64,000 bases of DNA, taken from Pelotomaculum thermopropionicum SI. GTDB taxonomy: Bacteria > Bacillota > Desulfotomaculia > Desulfotomaculales > Pelotomaculaceae. The notes under the pieces were generated by a model. That model was not told where the DNA came from and did not search any database. It was given only the letters and a program-made list of their open reading frames with translations. The translations under genes were made by a program, and so were the position numbers. Shown in pieces: positions 17,241-25,217 of the stretch (its first letter is position 1; the number at the start of each line of letters is the position of its first letter). The stretch lies in the NCBI GenBank assembly GCA_000010565.1, contig AP009389.1, forward strand, positions 2,170,001 to 2,234,000. Reading direction: 5' to 3'.

Positions 17241-18014
17241 TTACCTGAAGCTTTCCACCAGCGACTTAACGACCAGGTACCAGCCGTCTACCATAACAAA
17301 CAGTAGTATCTTAAAAGGCAGGGAGATCATCACCGGCGGCAGCATAAACATGCCCATGGACATCAGGATGCTTGCCACAACCATATCTATCACCAGAAAC
17401 GGCACAAAGAGCAAAAAGCCGATTTCAAAGGCGGTCTTCAGCTCGCTTATAATAAACGAGGGAATAACTACATGCAGCGGCACGTCCTCGGGCTTCTCCG
17501 GCTTTTCCATTTTGGCCAGGCTTATAAACAGCCCCAGGTCTTTTTCCCTGGTCTGCCGCAGCATGAAGTCGCGCAGCGGCTTAACCCCCCGTTCCTGCGC
17601 CTCCTCCTGGCTAATCTGATTTTGCAGGTACGGCTGGATAGAATTGTCATTAATCTCCCGGTACACCGGGGCCATAATAAAAACGGTTAAAAAAAGGGCC
17701 AGGCCGATAACAATCTGGTTGGCAGGCGCCTGATGCACTCCCAGGGCGGTGCGCAGCAGGGACAGCACAATAATGATCCTGGTAAAAGAAGTCATCATCA
17801 CCAGGAAGGCCGGGGCCAGCGACAAAAGCGTCAACAGCACCAGCAGTTTGACGCTGTCCACAACCTGATCGGGGCTGTCCGCAGGGCGAATGCTCAAGTC
17901 AACGGCGGGCAGCGGCGCCGCCGGAGCTTCCCGGGCAAAGGCGAACATCAAGAGGGCAAGCAGCAATACAACCGCCGGGAATTTGTAATTCAACCTACTT
18001 TTCACCCTTTTCAC
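17241..18014 (-). CDS. fliP: Flagellar export protein FliP
   Basis: A 257-residue core gate subunit. A hydrophobic N-terminal signal (VVLLLALLMFAFAREAPA, cleavage near residue 32) is followed by four membrane segments and the diagnostic MTSFTRIIIVLSLLRTALG, APANQIVIGLALFLT, VIPSFIISELKTAFEIGFL and MSMGMFMLPPVMISLPFK. Its 5' end overlaps the fliO end by about 20 bases; two nearby GTG codons (18014, 18005) could both serve as start. Confidence 0.95.
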   Translation of the reverse strand: MKRVKSRLNYKFPAVVLLLALLMFAFAREAPAAPLPAVDLSIRPADSPDQVVDSVKLLVLLTLLSLAPAFLVMMTSFTRIIIVLSLLRTALGVHQAPANQIVIGLALFLTVFIMAPVYREINDNSIQPYLQNQISQEEAQERGVKPLRDFMLRQTREKDLGLFISLAKMEKPEKPEDVPLHVVIPSFIISELKTAFEIGFLLFVPFLVIDMVVASILMSMGMFMLPPVMISLPFKILLFVMVDGWYLVVKSLVESFR

Positions 18015-18501
18015 CCGGGCTCAAAACCCTCTTTGTCCCGGCCGTTACGGCCTCCTTGAGGCGCCCCGCAAAACGGCCCGCCTCCTTCAGGCAAAAACTG
18101 CATTTTTCCCCGGCAACCCCTGCCAGCCAGGGCAATTTCCTTTTCCGGGCCGGCCTTTCCGGCTCCTCAAGCCGGTCGATCTCTCCGATGGTGCGGGGAG
18201 TCAGTTCAACAATATCCCCAATTTTTATCTCCTCGGCTTCCGGCAGTTCTTCCAGTTCTTTGACCAGGCTTACCGAGTTATCCTGGTGGGCAAACAGGTA
18301 GTATTTATCTCCAAGCGAAACCAGGCTGAGGACGGTTTTGGGCCCCAAGGGGAGCTGCTCCAGCAGTTTCAGCCGCCGGCTCCCGGCGATGACCGGATAG
18401 CGGCGGGCAAGGCCGTATTTCAATACCAGGTAGGCCGCCGCCAGCACAAGCGGCAGGGCCAGCAGCAGGCGTACAACGGCCCGGACCAGCTCTGCGCTCA
18501 T
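17995..18501 (-). CDS. fliO: Flagellar export assembly protein FliO
   Basis: A 168-residue bitopic protein: one N-terminal membrane helix (VRLLLALPLVLAAAYLVLKY) followed by a FliO domain (YPVIAGSRRLKLLEQLPLGPKTVLSLVSLGDKYYLFAHQDNSVSLV) and a basic tail. FliO helps FliP oligomerise. The ATG at 18501 overlaps the fliN stop as ATGA, which decides the start over the GTG three codons earlier. Confidence 0.9.
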   Translation of the reverse strand: MSAELVRAVVRLLLALPLVLAAAYLVLKYGLARRYPVIAGSRRLKLLEQLPLGPKTVLSLVSLGDKYYLFAHQDNSVSLVKELEELPEAEEIKIGDIVELTPRTIGEIDRLEEPERPARKRKLPWLAGVAGEKCSFCLKEAGRFAGRLKEAVTAGTKRVLSPGEKGEK

Positions 18502-18878
18502 ACCAACCACTCGGTCAGCTTCAAGTTTTGCACGCGGTTAATGGAGGTAATGCGCACCCCGAAGGAGTCGTTAATTACTACCACCTCTCCCCGGGCAAAA
18601 CGCTGCTCGTTTAAAACAACCTCAACCGCCTCGCCTATGGCCTTGTCCAGCCTGATTACGGAACCCTGCTCAAGGCCCAGCACTTCCCGGACCTTCATTA
18701 CGGTCTGCCCCAGTTCAACGCTGATTTCAATCTGCACGTCCTCCAGGTGGGACATGCTGGTTTTAACCCTGTCCATACCCTTAACCGGCGTCAGGGGCGG
18801 GAACTGCACCTTCTTTATGTCGGCATCGCTGCTGCTGGCACGGGCCAGAAACGACCTGATTTCTTCCTCCGTCAACAA
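18498..18878 (-). CDS. fliN: Flagellar motor switch protein FliN (separate subunit)
   Basis: A 126-residue protein whose C-terminal half is a SPOA/FliN domain (VQIEISVELGQTVMKVREVLGLEQGSVIRLDKAIGE, ending VRITSINRVQNLKLTEWLV). The N-terminal LTEEEIRSFLARA resembles the FliM/FliY N-terminal peptide in degenerate form. TTG start after GGGAGGGAG. It lies between fliL and fliO, the place where Bacillus has fliM-fliY. Because FliY (2876) also carries a FliN domain, this genome encodes two FliN-type ring components. Confidence 0.93.
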   Translation of the reverse strand: MLTEEEIRSFLARASSSDADIKKVQFPPLTPVKGMDRVKTSMSHLEDVQIEISVELGQTVMKVREVLGLEQGSVIRLDKAIGEAVEVVLNEQRFARGEVVVINDSFGVRITSINRVQNLKLTEWLV

Positions 18879-18895
18879 GTTATTACTCCCTCCCT

Positions 18896-19426
18896 TTACT
18901 GGACAAGGTAATCGGTAAAATATATGCCGGTAACCTGCCCTTCCTCCAGATGGACGTTAATCCCGTTGAGAAGGTCTCTCTTCAGGGAATCAACAGAGCC
19001 CGGGGAATTTACGTCGGCCAGGGTTTTACTGCGCAGCACCGCAATCAGGCTGTCCAGTATCTGATGCTTTTTCTTTTTTAATTCTTCCGCCAGTTTCTTA
19101 TCCCTGGGGTACTCAAGGGTAATGTTTACCCTTAAGTAATGAGCTCCGCCGGAACCGGCCAGGTTGGCCACCACTTCCCCCATCTCAACGGTTTCCATTT
19201 CCACCGCGCCGGATTTCCTGGCTTCTTTCGCTTCACCGGCCGGCCTTTTGAAGTAAAAATACGCGCCTGCCGACACGCCGGCCAGGACCGCCAGGATTAT
19301 AAAAAAGATTAAAAATTTCCTGCCCTTGCCTTTTCCTTTTTTGTTTTCTTTTGCCTTTTCACCTTTTTCCGGCACAGCCTCACCTGCTTTTGCTTGAATG
19401 AAGGGGCAGGCACGCCCTTTTAGCAT
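18896..19426 (-). CDS. fliL: Flagellar basal-body protein FliL
   Basis: A 176-residue inner-membrane protein with a Lys/Gly-rich cytoplasmic N-terminus, one membrane helix (FLIFFIILAVLAGVSAGAYFYF, about 41-62) and the external FliL domain (HYLRVNITLEYPRDKKLAEEL, ending in VTGIYFTDYLVQ). FliL surrounds the stator and supports torque. ATG 19426 follows AAGGAG at a good distance. Confidence 0.93.
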   Translation of the reverse strand: MLKGRACPFIQAKAGEAVPEKGEKAKENKKGKGKGRKFLIFFIILAVLAGVSAGAYFYFKRPAGEAKEARKSGAVEMETVEMGEVVANLAGSGGAHYLRVNITLEYPRDKKLAEELKKKKHQILDSLIAVLRSKTLADVNSPGSVDSLKRDLLNGINVHLEEGQVTGIYFTDYLVQ

Positions 19427-19464
19427 TGCCTGCCGCTCCTTTGTTAACCTTGAAAGATAAAAAG

Positions 19465-20274
19465 CTAGCGTTTCAGGGCCAGAAGCTCTTCAATCATCTG
19501 GTCGGTAACCGTTATGGTTCTGGCATTTGCCTGGTAGCCCCGCTGGGTGCTGATCATGTTGGTGAATTCGTCGGTAAGGTCGACGTTCGACATTTCCAGG
19601 TACCCCGAATTGATCGTACCCAGGCCGCCGCTGTTAGGCGTTTTCTCGTCCAGTGCGGCCCCGCTGGTAAGAGATTCCTTAAAGGTATTCGACCCTACCC
19701 GCTCCAGGCCGTCCTGGTTGGGAAACATGGCCAGGCCTATTTGAAAAGCGTTCTCCACCATTTCCCCCCCCAGCGGGGTATAGGAAATGATGCCGTCCTT
19801 GGATATGTTTATGGAAGCAACCCCTTCAGAGGGAAACTGGATGGTGTTGCCGCTGACATCCAGCAGGTAGTAGCCGTTTGAGTTTACAAGATAGCCGTTG
19901 TTGTCGATATAAAACGTACCTTCTCTGGTATAATAAACTTCGTCCTGGCTGGCATCGGGCTTGACCATAAACCATCCGTTGCCGTTAATGGCCAGGTCAA
20001 GGTCCCGGCCGGTGCTCTGCATTCCGCCCGGGCCGGTATTATTGGTAATGCTGGCAACGGTTACGCCCAGACCGACCTGGGATTTATTAACCCCGCCCGT
20101 GTTATCGCTGCCGGCGCTGCCAAACCGTATGGTCTGATAAAGCACGTCCTGGAAATTTGCCCGGCTGCCTTTAAAGCCGATGGTATTGACGTTGGCAATA
20201 TTGTTGCCGATCACGTCCATCCTGGTCTGATGGCTTCTCAGACCCGAAGCGCCTGCGTAAAGAGACCTCAGCAT
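19465..20274 (-). CDS. flgE: Flagellar hook protein FlgE (short, Bacillus-type)
   Basis: A 269-residue hook/rod family protein: MLRSLYAGASGLRSHQTRMD, VIGNNIANVNTIGFKGSR, central AINGNGWFMV and YTREGTFYIDNNGYLVNSNGYYLL, and C-terminal NMISTQRGYQANARTITVTDQMIEELLAL. By position after flgD and TIGR02530 it is the hook protein, which in Bacillus is similarly short (264 aa) and was once called FlgG. Shorter than enteric FlgE (about 400). The start has AAGGAGGG upstream. The small flbD gene that often follows flgE is missing here: only 38 bases separate it from fliL. Confidence 0.92.
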   Translation of the reverse strand: MLRSLYAGASGLRSHQTRMDVIGNNIANVNTIGFKGSRANFQDVLYQTIRFGSAGSDNTGGVNKSQVGLGVTVASITNNTGPGGMQSTGRDLDLAINGNGWFMVKPDASQDEVYYTREGTFYIDNNGYLVNSNGYYLLDVSGNTIQFPSEGVASINISKDGIISYTPLGGEMVENAFQIGLAMFPNQDGLERVGSNTFKESLTSGAALDEKTPNSGGLGTINSGYLEMSNVDLTDEFTNMISTQRGYQANARTITVTDQMIEELLALKR

Positions 20275-20438
20275 TAAACAAACCCTCCTTATTTTAATGT
20301 GGCCGCCTCAGTCGTTCAGCGGCCCGCGGCCTCCTGCCGGGCCGGCCGCATTTTTTTGCCCTCGTCTGCCGGTTGCAAGATACGGAAATATCCTGCAACG
20401 CGCTGAAGTTTAAAACTTACCTTAATGGCAAAAACCTT

Positions 20439-20840
20439 TTACTCTCCAAGCCTGTTTACTATTACCGCACTGTCGATATTGGTGAAGACATGCCCTTGCG
20501 CGGATTTCCCGTCCATGGCGGTAACCACGGTCCTGTTCTTTATGCTGGTTACCAGCGCCAGGTCGCCGTAAATGATCAGCGACTCCCGCGCCCCCTTGGC
20601 CTCCGCCTGCCTGAAAGCCCCTTCTATTCTGGCCAGGTCCGCCCCGTCCAGATGGATATTCCGTTCCTTCAGGCGCCTTTCGGCATGGGCAGAAAATTTT
20701 AATTCACGGCTTTTTTCAAATTCTTTTTTTAAAATGCTTTCAAAAGACAATCCGCTTTTCAGCGCAGGTTCCTTCCGGCCTGCTGCAGGCGGCGCCTGAA
20801 CGGGCCCTGCACCCTGGATTCTGCTTACGCCCTTAACCAC
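20439..20840 (-). CDS. TIGR02530-type flagellar operon protein
   Basis: A 133-residue protein of the TIGR02530 flagellar-operon family, usually found between flgD and flgE in Firmicutes, as here. The conserved core is FSAHAERRLKERNIHLDGADLARIEGAFRQAEAKGARESLIIYGDLALVTS in shortened form: F-S-x-H-A-x-x-R-L near residue 55, then an alpha-beta C-terminus. The N-terminal third is Pro/Ala-rich and probably disordered. Function is unknown; hook assembly or an export-related role is inferred only from gene order. GTG start. Confidence 0.85.
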   Translation of the reverse strand: MVKGVSRIQGAGPVQAPPAAGRKEPALKSGLSFESILKKEFEKSRELKFSAHAERRLKERNIHLDGADLARIEGAFRQAEAKGARESLIIYGDLALVTSIKNRTVVTAMDGKSAQGHVFTNIDSAVIVNRLGE

Positions 20841-20852
20841 CCATCACCACCT

Positions 20853-21251
20853 CTACCTCACCTCGGTCACTTTATCCAGGCCGTAGCCCGTACCGTTTAC
20901 GAACAGCCGCACCTCGCCTTCCACGACGGCCACCTTTTCCACCTGCCCGGAAACATCGCCGTCACCGGTTTGAACCTTTACCTGCCGGCCCAGCAGCGCC
21001 GCCGCCTCGCCCAGTTCCTGAAAGCGCCTGGCCAGCGTAACCTCTTCGTTTAAGCTGGCAAGCTGCTCCAGCATGCTGAACTGGGACAACTGGGTTATAA
21101 AGGTGTTCGAATCCTGGGGGCTTAACGGGTCCTGGTTTTTCAACTGGGCAACAAAAAGCTGGAGAAAAGCATTTTTATCCAGGGCCTTCAGCGGCTCTCT
21201 CGAATTGTCCGGCGGCCGGTAATATTCGCTTGTAACTGAGTTTACCTGCAA
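20853..21251 (-). CDS. flgD: Flagellar hook cap protein FlgD (short form)
   Basis: A protein of about 132 residues with the FlgD N-terminal signature LDKNAFLQLFVAQLKNQDPLSPQDSNTFI and QLSQFSMLEQL. It caps the growing hook. It lacks the large C-terminal domain of enteric FlgD, ending in a small beta segment (VEKVAVVEGEVRLFVNGTGYGLDKVTEV), which is usual in Firmicutes. The frame opens six codons earlier at 21269, but AAAGGAG lies eight bases before the TTG at 21251, so I start there. Confidence 0.93.
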   Translation of the reverse strand: MQVNSVTSEYYRPPDNSREPLKALDKNAFLQLFVAQLKNQDPLSPQDSNTFITQLSQFSMLEQLASLNEEVTLARRFQELGEAAALLGRQVKVQTGDGDVSGQVEKVAVVEGEVRLFVNGTGYGLDKVTEVR

Positions 21252-21265
21252 AAACACCGCTCCTT

Positions 21266-23335
21266 TCAAACAAGATAGTCGATTCGCCCCGGCACCCTGT
21301 TCAGGTTAACGTCAGGCTTCGAGCCGGAACTGCCTTCTTTAATGTGGTTATTGCTCCCGTAAGCAGGCTTCCCGTAAACACTGCCGTTTTTGTAAAACAG
21401 GTGTCCCGGCGCGTCATTGCTTCCGTTGCCGAGAAAGACAAATGCTTCGTTTAATTTCAAATCAAGGCTGCTTAAAGAATTTCTCAACTGCTGCAGCGAA
21501 CTTTCAATTATTTCCTTGACGGCCTCGTTCCCGGTGAAAAAATGGGCGCTCAGTTCCCCTTTGTGATAGTACAGCTTTACGGTTATATGGCCCAGTTGCT
21601 CCGGCTCCAGCATCAGCTTTACCTGCAATTCCGGTTTTCCTTCGTAAATCTTCAGCCTGTGCCTTATTTCCTGAAACAGCCTGTCATTCAGGCCGTGAAG
21701 GGCTACCCGGCCGGCCGGCGCTTCATTGCCGTTTTGCGGAGGAGCGTTAGTCAGGAGTTGAGGCTCGCCCCCCAGGCCTGCCGGCATATTTTTTAATTCA
21801 CTTTGAGCGGCCTTATTTACCTGCCGCAGATCGCCCTGCGAAGGCTGGGCAATTTCCGGCATGCCCCTGTGTCCTGTCTCAGCCTTGAAGTCATGCCCGG
21901 CCGCAACAAAAGCCCCACCTTCTTCCGCGCCGCCCGTTCCGGCAACGCCCGCCTTTTCAGGGCGAACCGCCGCTTCCGGCTGCCGGCCCGGAGGAATTAA
22001 GGCATCTGCGTCCGGCCTGCTTACCTGTCCTTCGGCTTTAAGCTCATTGCCGGCATAAACGGATATCGCCTGCCGCACATCTCCGGATACGGCCTTGCCC
22101 TTTTCCGGCCCGCCGGCACTCGTTAAAGCCTCGCCGGAAGCCAAAATTACTTTCTGTCCTGCCGCTGCCGGCCGGTTCCGCTCCCCGGCAACTACGCCCG
22201 GTTGCAAATCAGATGCGGCGGAAACCTGCTTTGCCCCGCTTTCTCCAACCGTTTCCGGCTTGCTCAGGAGGACAATGACGCCACCATCCTTTCTTTTTTC
22301 AGGTCCTGGCTGCAGCCCGCCTGCCTCCCGCCACGTTTCCAGCCTGGCTGCAACAGCATTCCCCTCGGGCGTTAGCTGTAACCGGCCTGTCTCCCGGCTT
22401 GCTTCAGGCCAGGCCGCAACCGGCTGCAAATCCGCTCCGCCTGCCTGCCCGCCGGTTTGTCCAGGTAGCCCGTTTCCTTCTCCGTATTCATGCCCCGGCC
22501 CGGCCGCTTCGCCGGCCGCCGCCTGCCGGAACCGGGCACCCGCCCCGGCCTCTGCTGTAGGCTGCGCCGCTTCCCCCGGCCGGCCGGCTGTTTCGCCGCC
22601 AAAAAAGCTCTTCAAGACTGCTGCGGGCTGCACCTGTTCGCGCCCCGCTTCGGCCGCCGCAGGTTCAGACCGGCCTTTTTGACCGTTAATTTGAACCAAA
22701 ACAGGCTCCCCTGCCGGCCCCGGCAGCATTTGCGGCTTGTCACCCGCCCGGAAGGGGCCGGCCTCCAAAGGCCCCTGCGCCGGCGACGGTGACGGCGCGT
22801 CGCCCGCAGAAAGCATGCCGTCCACTGCCGGAAAACTTACCGCTGCACTTTCACCTTCCTGGCCTGCCGCACCTCTGCCCGCAAGTCCCGCTACGGCTGC
22901 TGCAAAGGCGGCTTCCCGCCCGGATTCCTCCAAAAAAACCCCCGGCATCCCGTTTAATTCCCGTCCCACAGCCTGACCGCCGCCGGCTGTGTTTTCCGGG
23001 AACTGGACGGCAACGCCAAAGGAATCCGCCAGCCGCTCATGCTCATGAAGCTTTTCCAGGGCGGCAACCGGTGCCTGCCAGGCCCCGTCCGGCAGCATAA
23101 CCCTGCTTTCTCCAGCAACGGCGGAGAGGTGTTGTTCTCCCTCTCCCTGCCGGCAGCTTCCTGCTGCCGCATCCCCACCGGGCAACAGTTGTCCGGTCTG
23201 CCCGTTTCCAAGCAACGACATCAGGCCGGCCAGCACCGCAGAAAAATCTTCCCCGGCCCCGGCCCCTGCCCTTGAAACCGGCGGGCCGCCTGCTTTCGGC
23301 ATTTCCAGGCCCTCATTGACTGTTCCTGCCTGCAC
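21266..23335 (-). CDS. fliK: Flagellar hook-length control protein FliK, large
   Basis: A secreted molecular ruler with a globular C-terminal Flg_hook domain (about the last 130 residues: LKIYEGKPELQVKLMLEPEQ, LGHITVKLYYHKGELSAHFF, LRNSLSSLDLKLNEAFV). The first 500 residues are Ala/Gly/Pro/Glu-rich, low-complexity and probably unfolded. FliK measures hook length and triggers the FlhB switch. I place the start at GTG 23335, preceded by AAAGGGGGTGATTAAA, a near-perfect ribosome site; a TTG at 23389 is the longer alternative. At about 689 residues it is well above the usual 400-500. Confidence 0.9.
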   Translation of the reverse strand: MQAGTVNEGLEMPKAGGPPVSRAGAGAGEDFSAVLAGLMSLLGNGQTGQLLPGGDAAAGSCRQGEGEQHLSAVAGESRVMLPDGAWQAPVAALEKLHEHERLADSFGVAVQFPENTAGGGQAVGRELNGMPGVFLEESGREAAFAAAVAGLAGRGAAGQEGESAAVSFPAVDGMLSAGDAPSPSPAQGPLEAGPFRAGDKPQMLPGPAGEPVLVQINGQKGRSEPAAAEAGREQVQPAAVLKSFFGGETAGRPGEAAQPTAEAGAGARFRQAAAGEAAGPGHEYGEGNGLPGQTGGQAGGADLQPVAAWPEASRETGRLQLTPEGNAVAARLETWREAGGLQPGPEKRKDGGVIVLLSKPETVGESGAKQVSAASDLQPGVVAGERNRPAAAGQKVILASGEALTSAGGPEKGKAVSGDVRQAISVYAGNELKAEGQVSRPDADALIPPGRQPEAAVRPEKAGVAGTGGAEEGGAFVAAGHDFKAETGHRGMPEIAQPSQGDLRQVNKAAQSELKNMPAGLGGEPQLLTNAPPQNGNEAPAGRVALHGLNDRLFQEIRHRLKIYEGKPELQVKLMLEPEQLGHITVKLYYHKGELSAHFFTGNEAVKEIIESSLQQLRNSLSSLDLKLNEAFVFLGNGSNDAPGHLFYKNGSVYGKPAYGSNNHIKEGSSGSKPDVNLNRVPGRIDYLV

Positions 23336-23409
23336 TTTAATCACCCCCTTTCCCGGAAAGTAAAAATTTTTTATTCCCACACCGGGCAAATAACCGGTTA
23401 ATCTAATAT

Positions 23410-23856
23410 TTAAACCATAACGCCGCCCCTGTGCCGGTAAGCATTGCCGGCCAGTTCGTCCATTTCCTTTTGCTCTTTTACTGCCATTTCGTGATTGAAA
23501 TTTTGCAACTGCCTCTCCTTAAGTTTCTCCATCACCTGCCGCTCCTGACGGGCTTTAATGACTTCACTGCGCCTTTTCTCCACGGTATGGCCGGCCGTTT
23601 TAACGCTCTTTTCCTGAACCGCCATCCTTCCTTTAAGCGACATTCTGTAAAAGTGGAGATGCATTTCCTCAAAAACATCCATATTTTCCCTTGCGGCTGC
23701 AAAAGACGCAGCCTCCAAACGCTGTCTGGTGTCTTCCAGAAGGGCAAGGCGCCTGTTGTATTCTCTGCGGGCCTGGGCCAGGGCCTGCTCGGCAGCTTCC
23801 TCCCTTGCCGCCCGGTGCTGCAGCACCGGTTCAAGACGAAAATGAAACCTAGCCAC
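23410..23856 (-). CDS. fliJ: Flagellar export protein FliJ
   Basis: A 148-residue, highly charged, almost wholly helical coiled-coil protein (EEAAEQALAQARREYNRRL, MAVKEQKEMDELA), beginning with the FliJ-typical MARFHFRLEPVLQHRA. FliJ inserts into the FliI hexamer like a rotor stalk and contacts FlhA. GTG start sharing one base with the fliI stop. Confidence 0.9.
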   Translation of the reverse strand: MARFHFRLEPVLQHRAAREEAAEQALAQARREYNRRLALLEDTRQRLEAASFAAARENMDVFEEMHLHFYRMSLKGRMAVQEKSVKTAGHTVEKRRSEVIKARQERQVMEKLKERQLQNFNHEMAVKEQKEMDELAGNAYRHRGGVMV

Positions 23857-25196
23857 TACTGCCCATTCACTCCTCTATTAACTATTTTCTCAAGCATCGC
23901 AAGGGTTTCCTCAAAACGGGCATGTTCTTTCAAATCCTGCCGCAGGAATGCAACAATATCCTGGTAACAGGCTATTGCTTCATCCACGCGCGGGTTTGAG
24001 CCGGCCACGTAGGCGCCTATGTTTATCAGATCCTCGGCCTGGCGGTAGGCCGCCAGCAAATCGCGCAGCCTGCCGGCCCAGGCCCGGTGTTCCTCCGTTG
24101 TTATGTCGGGCATTAGCCGGCTGACGCTGTTCAACACGTCTACCGCCGGAAAGTGGTTGGACGCTGCCAGGGAGCGTGACAGGACGATGTGCCCGTCCAG
24201 GATGCCCCTCACCGCGTCGGAGATAGGCTCGTTTAAGTCGTCCCCGTCCACCAGGACGGTGAAAAACGCGGTTATTGAGCCGGCGCTTGACATTCCGGCC
24301 CGCTCGAGAAGGCGGGGGAGCAGGGCGAACACTGAGGGGGTGTACCCCTTGGTAGCCGGCGGTTCCCCGATGGCCAGGCCGACCTCCCGCTGGGCCATGG
24401 CAAACCTGGTTATGGAGTCCATCATTAAAAGCACGTCCCTGCCCTGATCGCGGAAGTACTCGGCCACTGCACAGGCCACAAAGGCTCCTTTCAGGCGCAC
24501 CAGCGCCGGCTGCTCCGACGTGGCCACCACCACGACCGAACGGGCCAGGCCTTCCGGACCCAGGTCAGTCTCGATAAAATCCAGGACCTCCCGCCCCCGC
24601 TCCCCGATAAGCCCGATAACGTTGACGTCGGCGTCGCTGAAACGGGAAACCATTCCCAGAAGGGTGCTTTTGCCGACCCCGCTGCCGGAAAATATGCCGA
24701 TCCGCTGGCCTCTGCCGCAGGTAAGCAGGCCATCCACCGCCCGCACTCCGGTTGACAGGACCTCGGTAATTCGCCTTCTCTTCAGGGGATTGGGAGGGCG
24801 GTTGTCAACCGGGTAATTTTCGGTGCGCCCGCCCACAGGGCCAAGGCCGTCCATGGGTTCGCCCAGCCCGTTCAGCACCCTGCCCAGAAGCCCTTCTCCC
24901 ACCTTGATGGTAAACGGCCGGCCGCTGGGGGTAACGCTGCACCCCTGGTAAATCCCCTTGAGTTCGCCCAGCGGCATCAAAAGCGTACTTCCGTCGCGGA
25001 AGCCCACCACTTCGGCCCGTACCGGCTCCGGCTCGCCGGGCACGGTAATCTCACACACTTCACCTATCGATGCGTTTATCCCCTTAACCTCGACAGTTAG
25101 CCCGATAACCCTGGTAACCTGCCCGGTAAGCCTTAACAGTCTGGCCTCCTTCAGGCGGGACCTCCAGTGAGAAATGTCTATTGAGAAGCTCTCCAA
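23856..25196 (-). CDS. fliI: Flagellar export ATPase FliI
   Basis: A 446-residue F1-beta-like ATPase that energises export. The Walker A is FSGSGVGKSTLLGMVSR, the Walker B region DVLLMMDSITRFAMAQREV, and ATTKGYTPSVFALLPRLLERAG carries the conserved family segment. The N-terminal 25 residues form the FliH/membrane-binding amphipathic helix. Length and motifs are standard. It is separated from fliH by the S-layer-type gene at 25218, whereas elsewhere fliH and fliI are adjacent. Confidence 0.97.
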   Translation of the reverse strand: MESFSIDISHWRSRLKEARLLRLTGQVTRVIGLTVEVKGINASIGEVCEITVPGEPEPVRAEVVGFRDGSTLLMPLGELKGIYQGCSVTPSGRPFTIKVGEGLLGRVLNGLGEPMDGLGPVGGRTENYPVDNRPPNPLKRRRITEVLSTGVRAVDGLLTCGRGQRIGIFSGSGVGKSTLLGMVSRFSDADVNVIGLIGERGREVLDFIETDLGPEGLARSVVVVATSEQPALVRLKGAFVACAVAEYFRDQGRDVLLMMDSITRFAMAQREVGLAIGEPPATKGYTPSVFALLPRLLERAGMSSAGSITAFFTVLVDGDDLNEPISDAVRGILDGHIVLSRSLAASNHFPAVDVLNSVSRLMPDITTEEHRAWAGRLRDLLAAYRQAEDLINIGAYVAGSNPRVDEAIACYQDIVAFLRQDLKEHARFEETLAMLEKIVNRGVNGQ

Positions 25197-25217
25197 CCTC
25201 TCACCTGCTTTCAGAGG

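Noticed and set aside
21542-23275. Long open frames opposite fliK
   Set aside because: High-GC, low-complexity coding sequence opens antisense frames; their proteins are Pro/Ala/Arg-rich with no motif.
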